Positions 1 to 6,345 are shown, counted from the first letter of the stretch. The stretch is DNA of 6,768 bases from an uncultured Prevotella sp. (GCA_934230965.1 CAKQFW010000113.1:1-6768), one strand, 5' to 3'. Made by a program: numbers and translations. The notes: generated from the letters alone by a model not told the origin.

Positions 1-702
1 AGTAAGCAGAGCCATATCATTGCGGCCAATGTAGACCAGGCTTTCCTCATTGTTACAGTCAATTATCCTCAAACCTCTACCAAATTCATCGACCGCTTCT
101 TGGCTTCGGCCGAGGCTTACAGCGTGCCCGTGGTGCTGGTGTTTAATAAAACCGACTTGCTATCTGAAGAAGAGCGCCACTATCAAGACATGATGATGAC
201 GCTGTATGAAACTGTGGGCTACCAGTGTGTGGCTATCTCGGCCGAAAAGGGCGACGGCGTAGACGCTTTGTTGCCGCTGCTGCACGATAAAATTACGCTG
301 CTCAGCGGAAACAGTGGTGTGGGCAAGTCGACACTCATCAACCGCATCTTGCCGGGCGTAAACCTTCGCACGGCCGAAATTAGCGACTCGCACAATACGG
401 GCATGCACACCACTACCTTCAGCGAGATGCTACAGTTGCCCAATGGCGGATATATCATCGACACGCCGGGCATCAAGGGTTTCGGCACCTTTAACATGGA
501 GCCCGAAGAGATATCTGGCTTCTTCAAAGAAATCTTCCGCTTCTCTAAAGACTGCCGCTTTAATAATTGCACCCACACGCATGAGCCTGGCTGCGCTGTT
601 ATCAAGGCCGTTGAAGACCACTACATTGCTGCCAGCCGATACCAAAGTTATCTATCAATGCTCAACGATAAAGACGAAAATAAATATCGTGAGGCGTATT
701 GA
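1..702 (+). CDS. rsgA: Ribosome small-subunit-dependent GTPase RsgA, 5' truncated by window edge
   Basis: RsgA is a cytoplasmic GTPase that binds the 30S subunit late in its maturation and couples GTP hydrolysis to release of assembly factors. The reading frame is open from base 1 and ends with TGA at 700-702, giving 233 visible residues. RsgA is usually about 300 residues, so most of the N-terminal OB-fold lies outside the window. The GTPase motifs occur in the circularly permuted order that defines the family: G4 NKTD (145-156), G5 ISAEKGDG (around 235-258), P-loop GNSGVGKS (307-330), a threonine-rich switch I (HTTTF, near 409), then G3 DTPG (460-471). The C-terminal zinc-binding region follows, with Cys codons at 553, 568 and 592 and His at 574 or 580 ([14 protein letters not shown]). 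All motifs are intact and no frameshift is seen. The TTG at 100 is internal, not the start. The gene converges on the menC operon. Confidence 0.97.
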   Translation, partial: SKQSHIIAANVDQAFLIVTVNYPQTSTKFIDRFLASAEAYSVPVVLVFNKTDLLSEEERHYQDMMMTLYETVGYQCVAISAEKGDGVDALLPLLHDKITLLSGNSGVGKSTLINRILPGVNLRTAEISDSHNTGMHTTTFSEMLQLPNGGYIIDTPGIKGFGTFNMEPEEISGFFKEIFRFSKDCRFNNCTHTHEPGCAVIKAVEDHYIAASRYQSYLSMLNDKDENKYREAY

Positions 703-738
703 TTTGTAAAAAGGAACATCAACATCGGACAATAATTA

Positions 739-790
739 AGAAAACGGACAACATCAGACAACAATTGTTGTCTGATGTTGTCCGTTTTCT
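739..790. terminator. Perfect 52-bp palindrome, probable bidirectional terminator
   Basis: Bases 739-764 are exactly reverse-complementary to 765-790: 26-bp arms with no spacer, centred on CAATTG. Weaker complementarity continues outward, for example 735-737 with 792-794, 727-732 with 797-802 and 722-725 with 804-807. It lies between the convergent ends of rsgA and menC. Each transcript would form a very long hairpin whose 3' arm ends in UUUUCU. The minus-strand reading continues into a U-rich run (UUUUCUUAAUUAUU), which fits an intrinsic terminator for the men operon better than for rsgA. The left arm also carries an internal direct repeat: AACATCGGACAA at 721-732 matches AACATCAGACAA at 750-761 at 11 of 12 bases. 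The terminator role is inferred from position and structure. A small palindromic repeat element is an alternative. Confidence 0.75.
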
Positions 791-821
791 CAATCGTTGT
801 TCAATGTCGTTTTGATTATAA

Positions 822-1853
822 TTATTTTTGTCTCCATAGCTGGTAGCCCTTAATCTCCAGTGGCATGGGGATGTTGTCGGTGAAGAGCATGCCTGTGCCC
901 AAGCCTTGGGGCATGGTGATGGCAGGGCCATACACGTCAGAAGCAAACTGGGCGATGGCGTTTAGGCCCACGTTGCTTTCTAAGGCACTGGTTATCCACG
1001 AACCTATGCCGCGCTCTTTTGCCATGCGTATCCACTCTCTCGAACCCGACATGCCGCCGTGTAACGACGGCTTCAGGATGATGTATTGCGGGCGAAGGGT
1101 GTCGAGCAGATGCTCTTTCATCGACACAATGTTTACGCCTATCAGCTCTTCGTCAAGGGCGATGGGCAGCGGCGTCTCCTTGCACAGCCGTGCCATGTCG
1201 GGCCATTGGTGCTGACGTATGGGCTGCTCGATAGAGTGTATGTCGTATTTTGCCAACTGCTCCAGGCGACTCATGGCGTCGGCGGGCGTGAAACCACCGT
1301 TGGCATCTACGCGCAGCTCTATCTGCTCCCTCGTAAAGGCCGAGCGTATATGGCGTATCAGGTCGAGCTCTTTGTCAAAGTCGATGGCGCCAATCTTTAG
1401 TTTTACGCACCTAAATCCCTCCTTCATCTTGCTTTCAAGTCGAGCCAACATCTCGTCATAGTTGCCCATCCACACCAGTCCGTTGATGGGTATTCCTTCT
1501 TCGCCACGTGCAAAGGGCGTGTCGAACAGTTGGTCGCCGCCTCGCTCAAAGCTTAGCAGTGCCGTCTCCAGTCCGAACAGCATCGAGGGATAGGGGCGCA
1601 GCATGTCATGGTTCAGCTTGCCTGTCAGGCCAAACATGTTGCATATTGAGGTCAGTATTCGCTCATATTCGGGTATAGCGTCGCAGCTCAGGTCGGGCAG
1701 AGGCGCACATTCGCCCACGCCTTTGCGGTCGGGGGCGTCGGGCGATGTGATGGTGATAAACCACGATTGGCGCGTGGTATACACCCCTCGTGATGTGCCG
1801 GCAGGCTGCTTAAAGTGCAGCGTGCGTGGCGTAATCATTACATGATATGTCAT
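822..1853 (-). CDS. menC: o-Succinylbenzoate synthase (MenC)
   Basis: MenC is an enolase-superfamily enzyme that dehydrates SHCHC to o-succinylbenzoate in menaquinone synthesis, in the cytoplasm. With the start at 1853 the protein has 343 residues, normal for Bacteroidetes MenC. Catalytic features are complete: the Lys pair KLK (K151, K153), the three Mg2+ ligands in RVDANGG (D183), IEQP (E209) and ALDEE (D234), and the opposing base K261 in ILKPS. The N-terminal capping domain includes FKQPAGTSRGVYTTR (residues 14-28). The frame stays open to an ATG at 1895, but the extra 14 residues (MGQHHLGPST...) look unrelated to the family. ATG 1853 has a purine-rich AAAAAGAG just upstream, so I chose it. 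Last gene of the operon, 62 bp after menB; I see nothing in that gap beyond the possible ribosome site. Its TAA is 31 bp from the terminator palindrome. Confidence 0.95.
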   Translation of the reverse strand: MTYHVMITPRTLHFKQPAGTSRGVYTTRQSWFITITSPDAPDRKGVGECAPLPDLSCDAIPEYERILTSICNMFGLTGKLNHDMLRPYPSMLFGLETALLSFERGGDQLFDTPFARGEEGIPINGLVWMGNYDEMLARLESKMKEGFRCVKLKIGAIDFDKELDLIRHIRSAFTREQIELRVDANGGFTPADAMSRLEQLAKYDIHSIEQPIRQHQWPDMARLCKETPLPIALDEELIGVNIVSMKEHLLDTLRPQYIILKPSLHGGMSGSREWIRMAKERGIGSWITSALESNVGLNAIAQFASDVYGPAITMPQGLGTGMLFTDNIPMPLEIKGYQLWRQK

Positions 1854-1915
1854 AATAGCTCTTTTTGTTGAGGGTCCAAGATGATGTTGGCCCATGCCAA
1901 AACGTGGGTAAACGG

Positions 1916-2743
1916 TTATGGCAACTTAGGATATTTCTTAAAGTCGGGCTTGCGCTTTTCAAGGAAGGCGCGGCCGCCCTCTTGTGCTTCGTCAAGCATA
2001 TAGTAGAGCATGGTGGCATCGCCCGCCAACTCTTGTATGCCTGCCTGCCCGTCGAGCTCAGCGTTGAGGCCTGCTTTTATCATGCGCAAGGCTAAGGGCG
2101 AGCGCTCCATCATGGTCTCGGCCCATTCTACACACTCGTCTTCCAGGCGGTCGAAGGGCACCACCTTGTTCACCATGCCCATGCGTTCGGCCTCTATGGC
2201 GCTGTATTGGCGGCACATAAACCATATCTCTCGCGCCTTTTTCTGGCCTACAATGCGTGCCAAGTAGCTGGCACCGAAGCCTGCATCAAACGACCCTACC
2301 TTGGGGCCTGTTTGTCCGAAGATGGCGTTCTCGCTGGCAATGGTAAGGTCGCACATCAGGTGCAGCACGTGTCCGCCACCAATGGCATAACCGTTTACCA
2401 TGGCGATAACGGGTTTCGGCAGCGAGCGTATCTGCTTCTGCACATCGAGCACGTTCAGTCGGGGCACGCCATCGTCGCCCACATATCCGCCACGTCCTTT
2501 CACGTGCATGTCGCCGCCCGAGCAGAAGGCCATGTCGCCAGCGCCTGTCAGTATCACTACGCCTATGCGCTGCGCCTCTCGGCACCATGCAAAGGCCTGC
2601 GACATCTCCCAGGTGGTGCGCGGTGTGAAGGCGTTACGGTAACGCGGACGGTTAATGGTAATCTTGGCAATGCCATTATATTCTTCAAACAGAATTTCTT
2701 TAAAGTCGAAATTCTCAATCTTTTTCCATTCTCTTGTAGCCAT
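1916..2743 (-). CDS. menB: 1,4-Dihydroxy-2-naphthoyl-CoA synthase (MenB), bicarbonate-dependent type
   Basis: MenB is a crotonase-fold enzyme that converts o-succinylbenzoyl-CoA to 1,4-dihydroxy-2-naphthoyl-CoA by intramolecular Claisen condensation. The product has 275 residues, a typical length. Visible motifs are FCSGGD (73-78) and IGGGH (121-125), forming the oxyanion hole; the mobile active-site loop [10 protein letters not shown] (80-89) with its tyrosine (Y87); and [10 protein letters not shown] (144-153), with S151 and D153 at catalytic positions. In E. coli MenB, Gln154, Gly156 and Trp184 hold a bicarbonate cofactor. The equivalents Q144, G146 and W174 are all present, which places this in the bicarbonate-dependent class rather than the actinobacterial type with an aspartate side chain. 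The C-terminal block [19 protein letters not shown] is also close to E. coli as I recall it. ATG at 2743 lies 10 bp after the menD stop, so the two genes are almost certainly cotranscribed. Confidence 0.97.
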   Translation of the reverse strand: MATREWKKIENFDFKEILFEEYNGIAKITINRPRYRNAFTPRTTWEMSQAFAWCREAQRIGVVILTGAGDMAFCSGGDMHVKGRGGYVGDDGVPRLNVLDVQKQIRSLPKPVIAMVNGYAIGGGHVLHLMCDLTIASENAIFGQTGPKVGSFDAGFGASYLARIVGQKKAREIWFMCRQYSAIEAERMGMVNKVVPFDRLEDECVEWAETMMERSPLALRMIKAGLNAELDGQAGIQELAGDATMLYYMLDEAQEGGRAFLEKRKPDFKKYPKLP

Positions 2744-2753
2744 ATCGTTTAAT

Positions 2754-4511
2754 TCATTTTTTTAATTCAAACCTCAAATAATCTTTCATTGCTTTGGCAT
2801 CTTCGTCGGCATGGGTAAACACTTCTAACAGCATGGGACGGTCGGTTTGTTGCGTTAGTAGGGTTACGATGCCCAGTTGCATCTCGTCGATGTTGTTAGC
2901 TTTTAGGTAACCAATGTCGTTTTGTGTGCAGATGCCACGCGCGTCGGCATTGTGTGTGGCAGCCACCATGTCGTGAGCTGCAGCACTGGCCTCCAGTCCG
3001 GGAAGGGTGGAGAAGATGCCTCCGCTGTGGTTGTTCAGCAAGATGATGCGTAGGTTGCCATGCAGCTGGCTGTTCCACAGCGCGTTTTGGTCGTAGAAGA
3101 AGCTGAGGTCGCCGATGACGCACACCACCATATCGGGCGTGGCGAGCGAGAAACCCGCTGCCGTTGACAGCGACCCCTCGATACCATTTACGCCACGATT
3201 GCACCATACACGGTGGGCAGCGTAGATGCTGGCCAGGCGCACGGCCGAACTGTTAGCATAATGCACGTGTAGGTTGATGTCGAGATCTTCAAGCTGACTC
3301 TCAAAATATCGCACCGTAGCCATTTGCGAGTAGGGCGGCTCATAGCCCTCGGCATGGTCGGCACAGCGGGCCAGCAGCGTTTGCCAGCGGGTGTGAAAGT
3401 TGTGGGCCGAAGGCGTTACTGCCTCGTTGCCAGCGAGCGAAGCCAGTAGCGCATCCATCTTATCAAGCTGACATTCAACGATGTCGGTCAGCGTCATCAG
3501 CGGGTCGGGCACCTGAGAGGCGTCGGGGGTGACGAGGCAGGTAGGGGCCTTTGCTCGTCGTAGCAGTTGGCGTAGCGCCTTGCTCACGAGGGTATCGCCG
3601 AGATACAGCACATAGTCGGGTAAGAAGTCGGCCGCTGTTATGTCATTGCAGCCTATTGTTTCGCCATTGCACCCCACTGTTTCGCCATTGCGACCCATCA
3701 TTTCGCCTATGTTATTCTTGTCGTTCAATAACAGGCGGGCCGCCTCGTCGGCATGAATTACTGTGTATCCGCTGTTTGATAGCGGCTCGGCCAGCACCAC
3801 AAAGCGGGCTGATAGTGAGCGCAGTGTGGCGTCGCTCACCACGCCATTAGCCGTTTGTCCCATCACAATCATGGGCTTTTGGGCCGCAAAGAAGGGCTGC
3901 AGCGCCCCATTAATGGTGCATGGTGTGGTGTTGATGTTGTGCGAGCGGTATAGTGATACCTGTGGTAGCAGCTCTACGTTGAACGAGAACAGCGGCTCGG
4001 TGATGGGCACGTTGATGTGTACGGGCGCTGCCTGACGACAGGTGCACAGGTGTAGTGCCTCGTTTATCAGTCGGCGGCACAGCCAGCGTTCCTCGTCATT
4101 GTGTGGTTCGGGCAGCTGCACCGAGCGTCGCACCATTGTGCCGAAGGCGCCTGGTTGAGGCAACGTTTGCCCATCAAGTTGCCCTATCCACTGTTGTGGA
4201 CGGTCGGCAGACACCACGATAAGCGGTATATGCTGGTAGAAAGCCTCGGCCACGGCGGGTGCCACGTTCAGCAGTGCCGAGCCCGATGTTACGCATACCA
4301 CCACGGGTTGGCCCGTAGCCTGTGCCAAGCCGATGGCATAGAAGCCAGCCGACCGCTCGTCGGTTACGGGATGACACGTAATGCTATCGGCCTCGTTCAG
4401 GTTGTGCACGATGGGGGCGTTGCGGCTTCCGGGGCACACCACGGCGTGTGTAACGCCCTTTTTAATGAGCAACGCCGTAAGGATATTTATATTTTCTTTG
4501 TTGCTAAACAT
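2754..4511 (-). CDS. menD: SEPHCHC synthase (MenD), thiamine-diphosphate enzyme
   Basis: MenD decarboxylates 2-oxoglutarate on thiamine diphosphate and adds the succinyl semialdehyde unit to isochorismate, giving SEPHCHC, the first committed menaquinone precursor. The protein has 585 residues, slightly longer than E. coli MenD (about 556). The N-terminal pyrimidine-binding domain shows CPGSR (26-30), the conserved Glu in DERSAGFYA (E52), [15 protein letters not shown] (76-90) and SADRPQ (101-106). The C-terminal diphosphate-binding domain shows [11 protein letters not shown] (443-453), the Mg2+ motif [12 protein letters not shown] (467-478) and [13 protein letters not shown] (493-505). The central domain is poorly conserved and carries a 7-residue tandem repeat near 271-291. 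The start is firm: an in-frame TAG (4514-4512) abuts ATG 4511-4509. A 134-bp repeat-rich gap separates it from menF, and its TGA is 10 bp from menB. Confidence 0.97.
   Translation of the reverse strand: MFSNKENINILTALLIKKGVTHAVVCPGSRNAPIVHNLNEADSITCHPVTDERSAGFYAIGLAQATGQPVVVCVTSGSALLNVAPAVAEAFYQHIPLIVVSADRPQQWIGQLDGQTLPQPGAFGTMVRRSVQLPEPHNDEERWLCRRLINEALHLCTCRQAAPVHINVPITEPLFSFNVELLPQVSLYRSHNINTTPCTINGALQPFFAAQKPMIVMGQTANGVVSDATLRSLSARFVVLAEPLSNSGYTVIHADEAARLLLNDKNNIGEMMGRNGETVGCNGETIGCNDITAADFLPDYVLYLGDTLVSKALRQLLRRAKAPTCLVTPDASQVPDPLMTLTDIVECQLDKMDALLASLAGNEAVTPSAHNFHTRWQTLLARCADHAEGYEPPYSQMATVRYFESQLEDLDINLHVHYANSSAVRLASIYAAHRVWCNRGVNGIEGSLSTAAGFSLATPDMVVCVIGDLSFFYDQNALWNSQLHGNLRIILLNNHSGGIFSTLPGLEASAAAHDMVAATHNADARGICTQNDIGYLKANNIDEMQLGIVTLLTQQTDRPMLLEVFTHADEDAKAMKDYLRFELKK
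3642..3704 (-). repeat. 21-bp tandem repeat, 3 copies, in frame inside menD
   Basis: Three consecutive 21-bp units start at 3642, 3663 and 3684. Neighbouring units match at 17 of 21 and 16 of 21 bases. Each encodes seven MenD residues; in protein order these are [14 protein letters not shown] and ETIGCND. The array falls in the weakly conserved central domain, between the two thiamine-diphosphate-binding domains, so it is probably a surface loop that tolerates length change. The unit length is a multiple of three, so gain or loss of a copy keeps the frame. It explains part of the extra length of this MenD over E. coli MenD. Confidence 0.88.
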
Positions 4512-4542
4512 CTATTTCTTTTCCCGATTATTATTCATATTG

Positions 4543-4562
4543 CCTTCTCTTTTTTAAGAAGG
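4543..4562 (-). promoter_or_regulatory. Hairpin in the menF-menD gap, upstream of menD
   Basis: In the minus-strand transcript, CCTTCTT and AGAGAAGG around an A-rich loop can pair as a stem of about 7 bp with a 6-nt loop (AAAAAA). It ends about 31 nt before the menD ATG and partly overlaps the first unit of the 22-bp repeat. It has no U-tract after it, so it does not look like a terminator. It could affect mRNA stability or menD translation, but a role is only conjecture. Confidence 0.3.
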
Positions 4563-4621
4563 TCATAGGATTTTTTTAAGAAGACTATAGGTCTTTTAAA
4601 AGAAGGCTATAGGATTTTTCA
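4556..4621. repeat. 22-bp tandem repeat, 3 copies, between menF and menD
   Basis: Three units of 22 bp start at 4556, 4578 and 4600. The shared core is AAGAAGGCTATAGGATTTTT. The first and third match at 18 of 22 bases, the second and third at 18, and the first and second at 15. The array occupies half of the 134-bp gap separating menF from menD. The middle unit contains AAGAC-TATAG-GTCTT (4581-4595), a 5-bp inverted repeat, and CTTTTAAAAG (4593-4602) is palindromic. I find no credible coding frame and no Bacteroidetes promoter motif on the minus strand here. It may be a transcribed spacer of small hairpins within the operon. Confidence 0.85.
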
Positions 4622-4643
4622 CTTTTCTCTTTTCACTTTTCCT
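4616..4643. repeat. 14-bp direct repeat, 2 copies, purine-rich on the operon strand
   Basis: TTTTCACTTTTCTC (4616-4629) is followed directly by TTTTCACTTTTCCT (4630-4643), matching at 12 of 14 bases. On the transcribed strand it reads as a run of A and G interrupted only by single T bases, directly after the menF stop codon. It overlaps the end of the 22-bp array. It may be simple sequence drift; no function is evident. Confidence 0.6.
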
Positions 4644-4645
4644 TT

Positions 4646-5704
4646 TCAAAACACGCCTCGCATCGTTTCCATTTTCGCCTCTGTCTCGTTCCATTCGTCT
4701 TCCTCTCGGCTATCGGGTAGCAGACCACCGCCCGCATACAGCCAGAAGTGGCGCCCCTCGATGCGCATACAACGCAGCGATATAAACAGGTGGGTAGGTC
4801 CATTGGCGTTCATCACTCCTGCAAAACCGCTGTAGTAGTGTCGCGGTTGGCTCTCGTTGTTGGTGATAAACCTGAAGGTGTCGGCCTTGGGCATGCCGCA
4901 TACAGCGGGCGTGGGGTGCAAGGCGTTGATAAGTCCGCCGAGGCTTGAAGCGTGGGGTAGGGTGAAGTGGAAGTCGGTGCGCAGATGCACCAAGTTGCCG
5001 GCGCGCACGGTGTAGGGGTTGGTAACCGAGAACGATGGCGTAAACTGTTCGATGCACTCTTCAATATAATCGGCCACGAAACGTTGTTCAAAGCGGTTTT
5101 TCTCGCTCCATACAATGTCGGTGGCTTGTGTGTGTCCGCCCGGTGTGTCAAAGTCAGTGGCGGGGCCTGATAGCTTCATGGTGCCCGCCAGCGCCATGGT
5201 GTGCCACTCGTTTCCATCGCCTTGCAACAGAATTTCGGGCGTAGCCATGAGCCAAGTGCCGCATTGTGGAGCCGACACCAGCGCCACAAACAGGCGTGGG
5301 TAGGCGTGACAAGCCTTGATGAAGAGGCCTTCGATGGAGCCTTCCTGTTCGGCCTCCATCTCAGAACAGCGTGCCAACACTATTTTTTTGAACGTGCCCT
5401 GGCACAGCTGAGCATGAAAATTGCGGAAGTCGATACCATATATCTGCTGTTCTTCTGCCGCATCAAGAGTTGTTACGTTGCCCCATCCCGCATCGGTGGC
5501 GGCGGGTATGTCGTGCACCGTCTCTTCGTCGGGGCGAATAACCACCACAGGTTGTTGTGCCGACACCTCAAAGGGTGCCAGCACGAAGCCTCGACATTGC
5601 GCCACCTCGGCCACCGAAGGCAGCTGCAGCGCATTGTCGTCGTGCTGCACTAAGCGGTGGTATTGGTGCTTGTGTGGCAGGCGGTAAAGGGCGAAACAAC
5701 TCAT
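4646..5704 (-). CDS. menF: Isochorismate synthase (MenF)
   Basis: MenF isomerises chorismate to isochorismate, drawing aromatic precursor into menaquinone synthesis. The product has 352 residues, shorter than E. coli MenF (431), with the shortening in the poorly conserved N-terminal half. The chorismate-binding C-terminal domain is complete: FKKIVLAR with the presumed general base K107; ATPEILL with E157, exactly 50 residues later, as for Lys190 and Glu240 in E. coli MenF; ALAGT (171-175); HLRT (240-243); LHPTPAVCGMPK (262-273); the arginine/tyrosine stretch RHYYSGFAG (288-296); and the acidic Mg2+ region YAGGGLLPDSREEDEWNET (323-341). EntC and salicylate synthases share this fold, but the adjacent menD, menB and menC support MenF. 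Its ATG overlaps the upstream thioesterase stop as ATGA (5704-5701), which suggests translational coupling. Confidence 0.94.
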   Translation of the reverse strand: MSCFALYRLPHKHQYHRLVQHDDNALQLPSVAEVAQCRGFVLAPFEVSAQQPVVVIRPDEETVHDIPAATDAGWGNVTTLDAAEEQQIYGIDFRNFHAQLCQGTFKKIVLARCSEMEAEQEGSIEGLFIKACHAYPRLFVALVSAPQCGTWLMATPEILLQGDGNEWHTMALAGTMKLSGPATDFDTPGGHTQATDIVWSEKNRFEQRFVADYIEECIEQFTPSFSVTNPYTVRAGNLVHLRTDFHFTLPHASSLGGLINALHPTPAVCGMPKADTFRFITNNESQPRHYYSGFAGVMNANGPTHLFISLRCMRIEGRHFWLYAGGGLLPDSREEDEWNETEAKMETMRGVF

Positions 5705-6120
5705 TTCTCCTCCTTGCCCTTCATGATAAAGTTGGTTACCTGTACTGAAGAAACCAACTCGCCCTTCTCGTTTTTAATCTCTATATGCCACACGTGCAGC
5801 GTCTTGCCACGGTGCAGCAGTCGGCCGTATGCCGTTACGGTGTCGCCTTCGAGCACCGATTTTACGTGCTCGCCGCTCACGTTTATGCCCACACAAATCT
5901 TGCCTGGGCACAGCACCATCGAACCTACGCCCGCCACATTCTCGGCCAGCGCCAGCGAGGCACCACCGCTCAAGAAGCCGAAGGGCTGCTTGTTACGCTC
6001 GTCTACCTTCATGCTGGCCACACACTGGTTCGGGTCAGGGGTTGAGATAAAGTTCATGCCAAGGGTGTTTGATAGGCCGTCGTGACGGCGCAAACGTTCT
6101 TTAATATCTTCTAATTCCAT
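5701..6120 (-). CDS. menI: Hotdog-fold thioesterase, probable 1,4-dihydroxy-2-naphthoyl-CoA hydrolase (MenI-like)
   Basis: This 139-residue protein belongs to the PaaI/YdiI hotdog thioesterase family. The core QPFGFLSGGASLALAE (45-60) aligns without gaps to the YdiI segment QPFGLLHGGASVVLAE as I recall it, placing the catalytic glutamate at E60 and the paired glutamine at Q45. Further family features are VGINVSGEHVKSVLEGD (77-93) and WHIEIKNEKGEL (111-122). As first gene of a men operon it most likely hydrolyses dihydroxynaphthoyl-CoA made by MenB, releasing DHNA for prenylation by MenA. Two YdiI active-site positions differ: His54 is S51 here and Ser67 is G64. Specificity is inferred from context; another acyl-CoA substrate is possible. 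ATG at 6120 follows a purine-rich AGAGAAGAAAG stretch. The stop overlaps the menF start by four bases. Confidence 0.82.
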   Translation of the reverse strand: MELEDIKERLRRHDGLSNTLGMNFISTPDPNQCVASMKVDERNKQPFGFLSGGASLALAENVAGVGSMVLCPGKICVGINVSGEHVKSVLEGDTVTAYGRLLHRGKTLHVWHIEIKNEKGELVSSVQVTNFIMKGKEEK

Positions 6121-6221
6121 CTTTTTTCTTTCTTCTCTTTATTTTGTATTTTGTGATACAGGCCTCCCTTCATACGCATGTTTTTCTGCTCGCGCAAGGT
6201 GTGAAGTATGCTATTTGACAT
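6111..6221 (-). pseudogene. Remnant of a Fic-family protein 5' end in the men operon leader
   Basis: A 36-codon frame runs from ATG 6221-6219 to TAG 6113-6111. Its first 26 residues include TLREQKNMRMKGGLYHKIQ. This resembles the N-terminal segment of a common Fic subfamily (LR-x-EK-x-M-x-LKGGLYHKTQ, recalled rather than searched). In intact proteins that segment leads into the inhibitory NSNxIEGS helix and then the Fic domain. Here similarity stops after Q26 (about 6144), just before that helix, and the rest (NKEKKEKRWN) is low-complexity, AT-rich sequence. No HPFxxGNGR Fic motif is encoded nearby. The frame ends 10 bases inside menI, and AGGAA precedes its ATG, so it could still be translated as a leader peptide. 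I read it as a decayed or deletion-truncated fic gene whose promoter may now serve the men operon. Confidence 0.6.
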
Positions 6222-6267
6222 GTTCCTGATTTTAATTTGGCTACTAAGTTACAAAAAAGTTGTGCAA

Positions 6268-6299
6268 CAAAGTTATTATTTACGTAAATATATCTAAAA
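6268..6299 (-). promoter_or_regulatory. Putative promoter of the men operon (Bacteroidetes type)
   Basis: On the minus strand, TAACTTTG (6275-6268) matches the Bacteroidetes -7 consensus TAnnTTTG exactly. A weak TTTT (6299-6296) sits 20 bp upstream at the expected -33 position (consensus TTTG). Transcription would begin near 6262, giving a leader of about 140 nt before menI that contains the Fic-like frame. No better match was seen between the operon and the divergent gene. The long leader fits the idea that this was originally the promoter of the lost fic gene. Confidence 0.5.
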
Positions 6300-6313
6300 T
6301 ATGCAGTGCTTTA

Positions 6314-6345
6314 TTTCATGCTGTCATATTTTTGTCTTACTTTTG
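6314..6345 (+). promoter_or_regulatory. Putative promoter of the glycosyltransferase gene (Bacteroidetes type)
   Basis: TACTTTTG (6338-6345) matches the -7 consensus TAnnTTTG exactly, and TTTC (6314-6317) lies 20 bp upstream in place of the -33 TTTG. The start point would be near 6352, leaving a leader of about 45 nt before ATG 6397. It is back to back with the putative men promoter, with about 14 bp between their outer -33 elements. Confidence 0.6.

Noticed and set aside
739..790. Palindrome as an insertion-sequence end or CRISPR repeat.
   Set aside because: No transposase, no second copy and no regular spacing in the window; position between gene ends favours a terminator.
1854..1895. N-terminal extension of MenC to ATG 1895 (adds 14 residues).
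   Set aside because: The added residues do not resemble MenC N-termini, whereas the sequence from ATG 1853 does, and a purine-rich site precedes ATG 1853.
2207..2752. 181-residue + strand open frame opposite menB.
   Set aside because: Antisense to a fully conserved enzyme, with no domain pattern or promoter of its own.
4512..4538. Eight-codon frame (MNNNREKK) ending in TAG immediately before the menD ATG, a possible leader peptide.
   Set aside because: Too short and too A-rich to separate from chance; its stop is useful only for fixing the menD start.
4101..4568. 155-residue + strand open frame opposite the menD 5' end.
   Set aside because: It lies antisense to conserved MenD codons, has no recognisable motifs, and is explained as a shadow of the real gene.
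6259..6268. Inverted repeat GTTGTGCAAC at the predicted men transcription start, possibly an operator.
   Set aside because: Arms are only 4 bp and do not extend; expected often by chance in such sequence.
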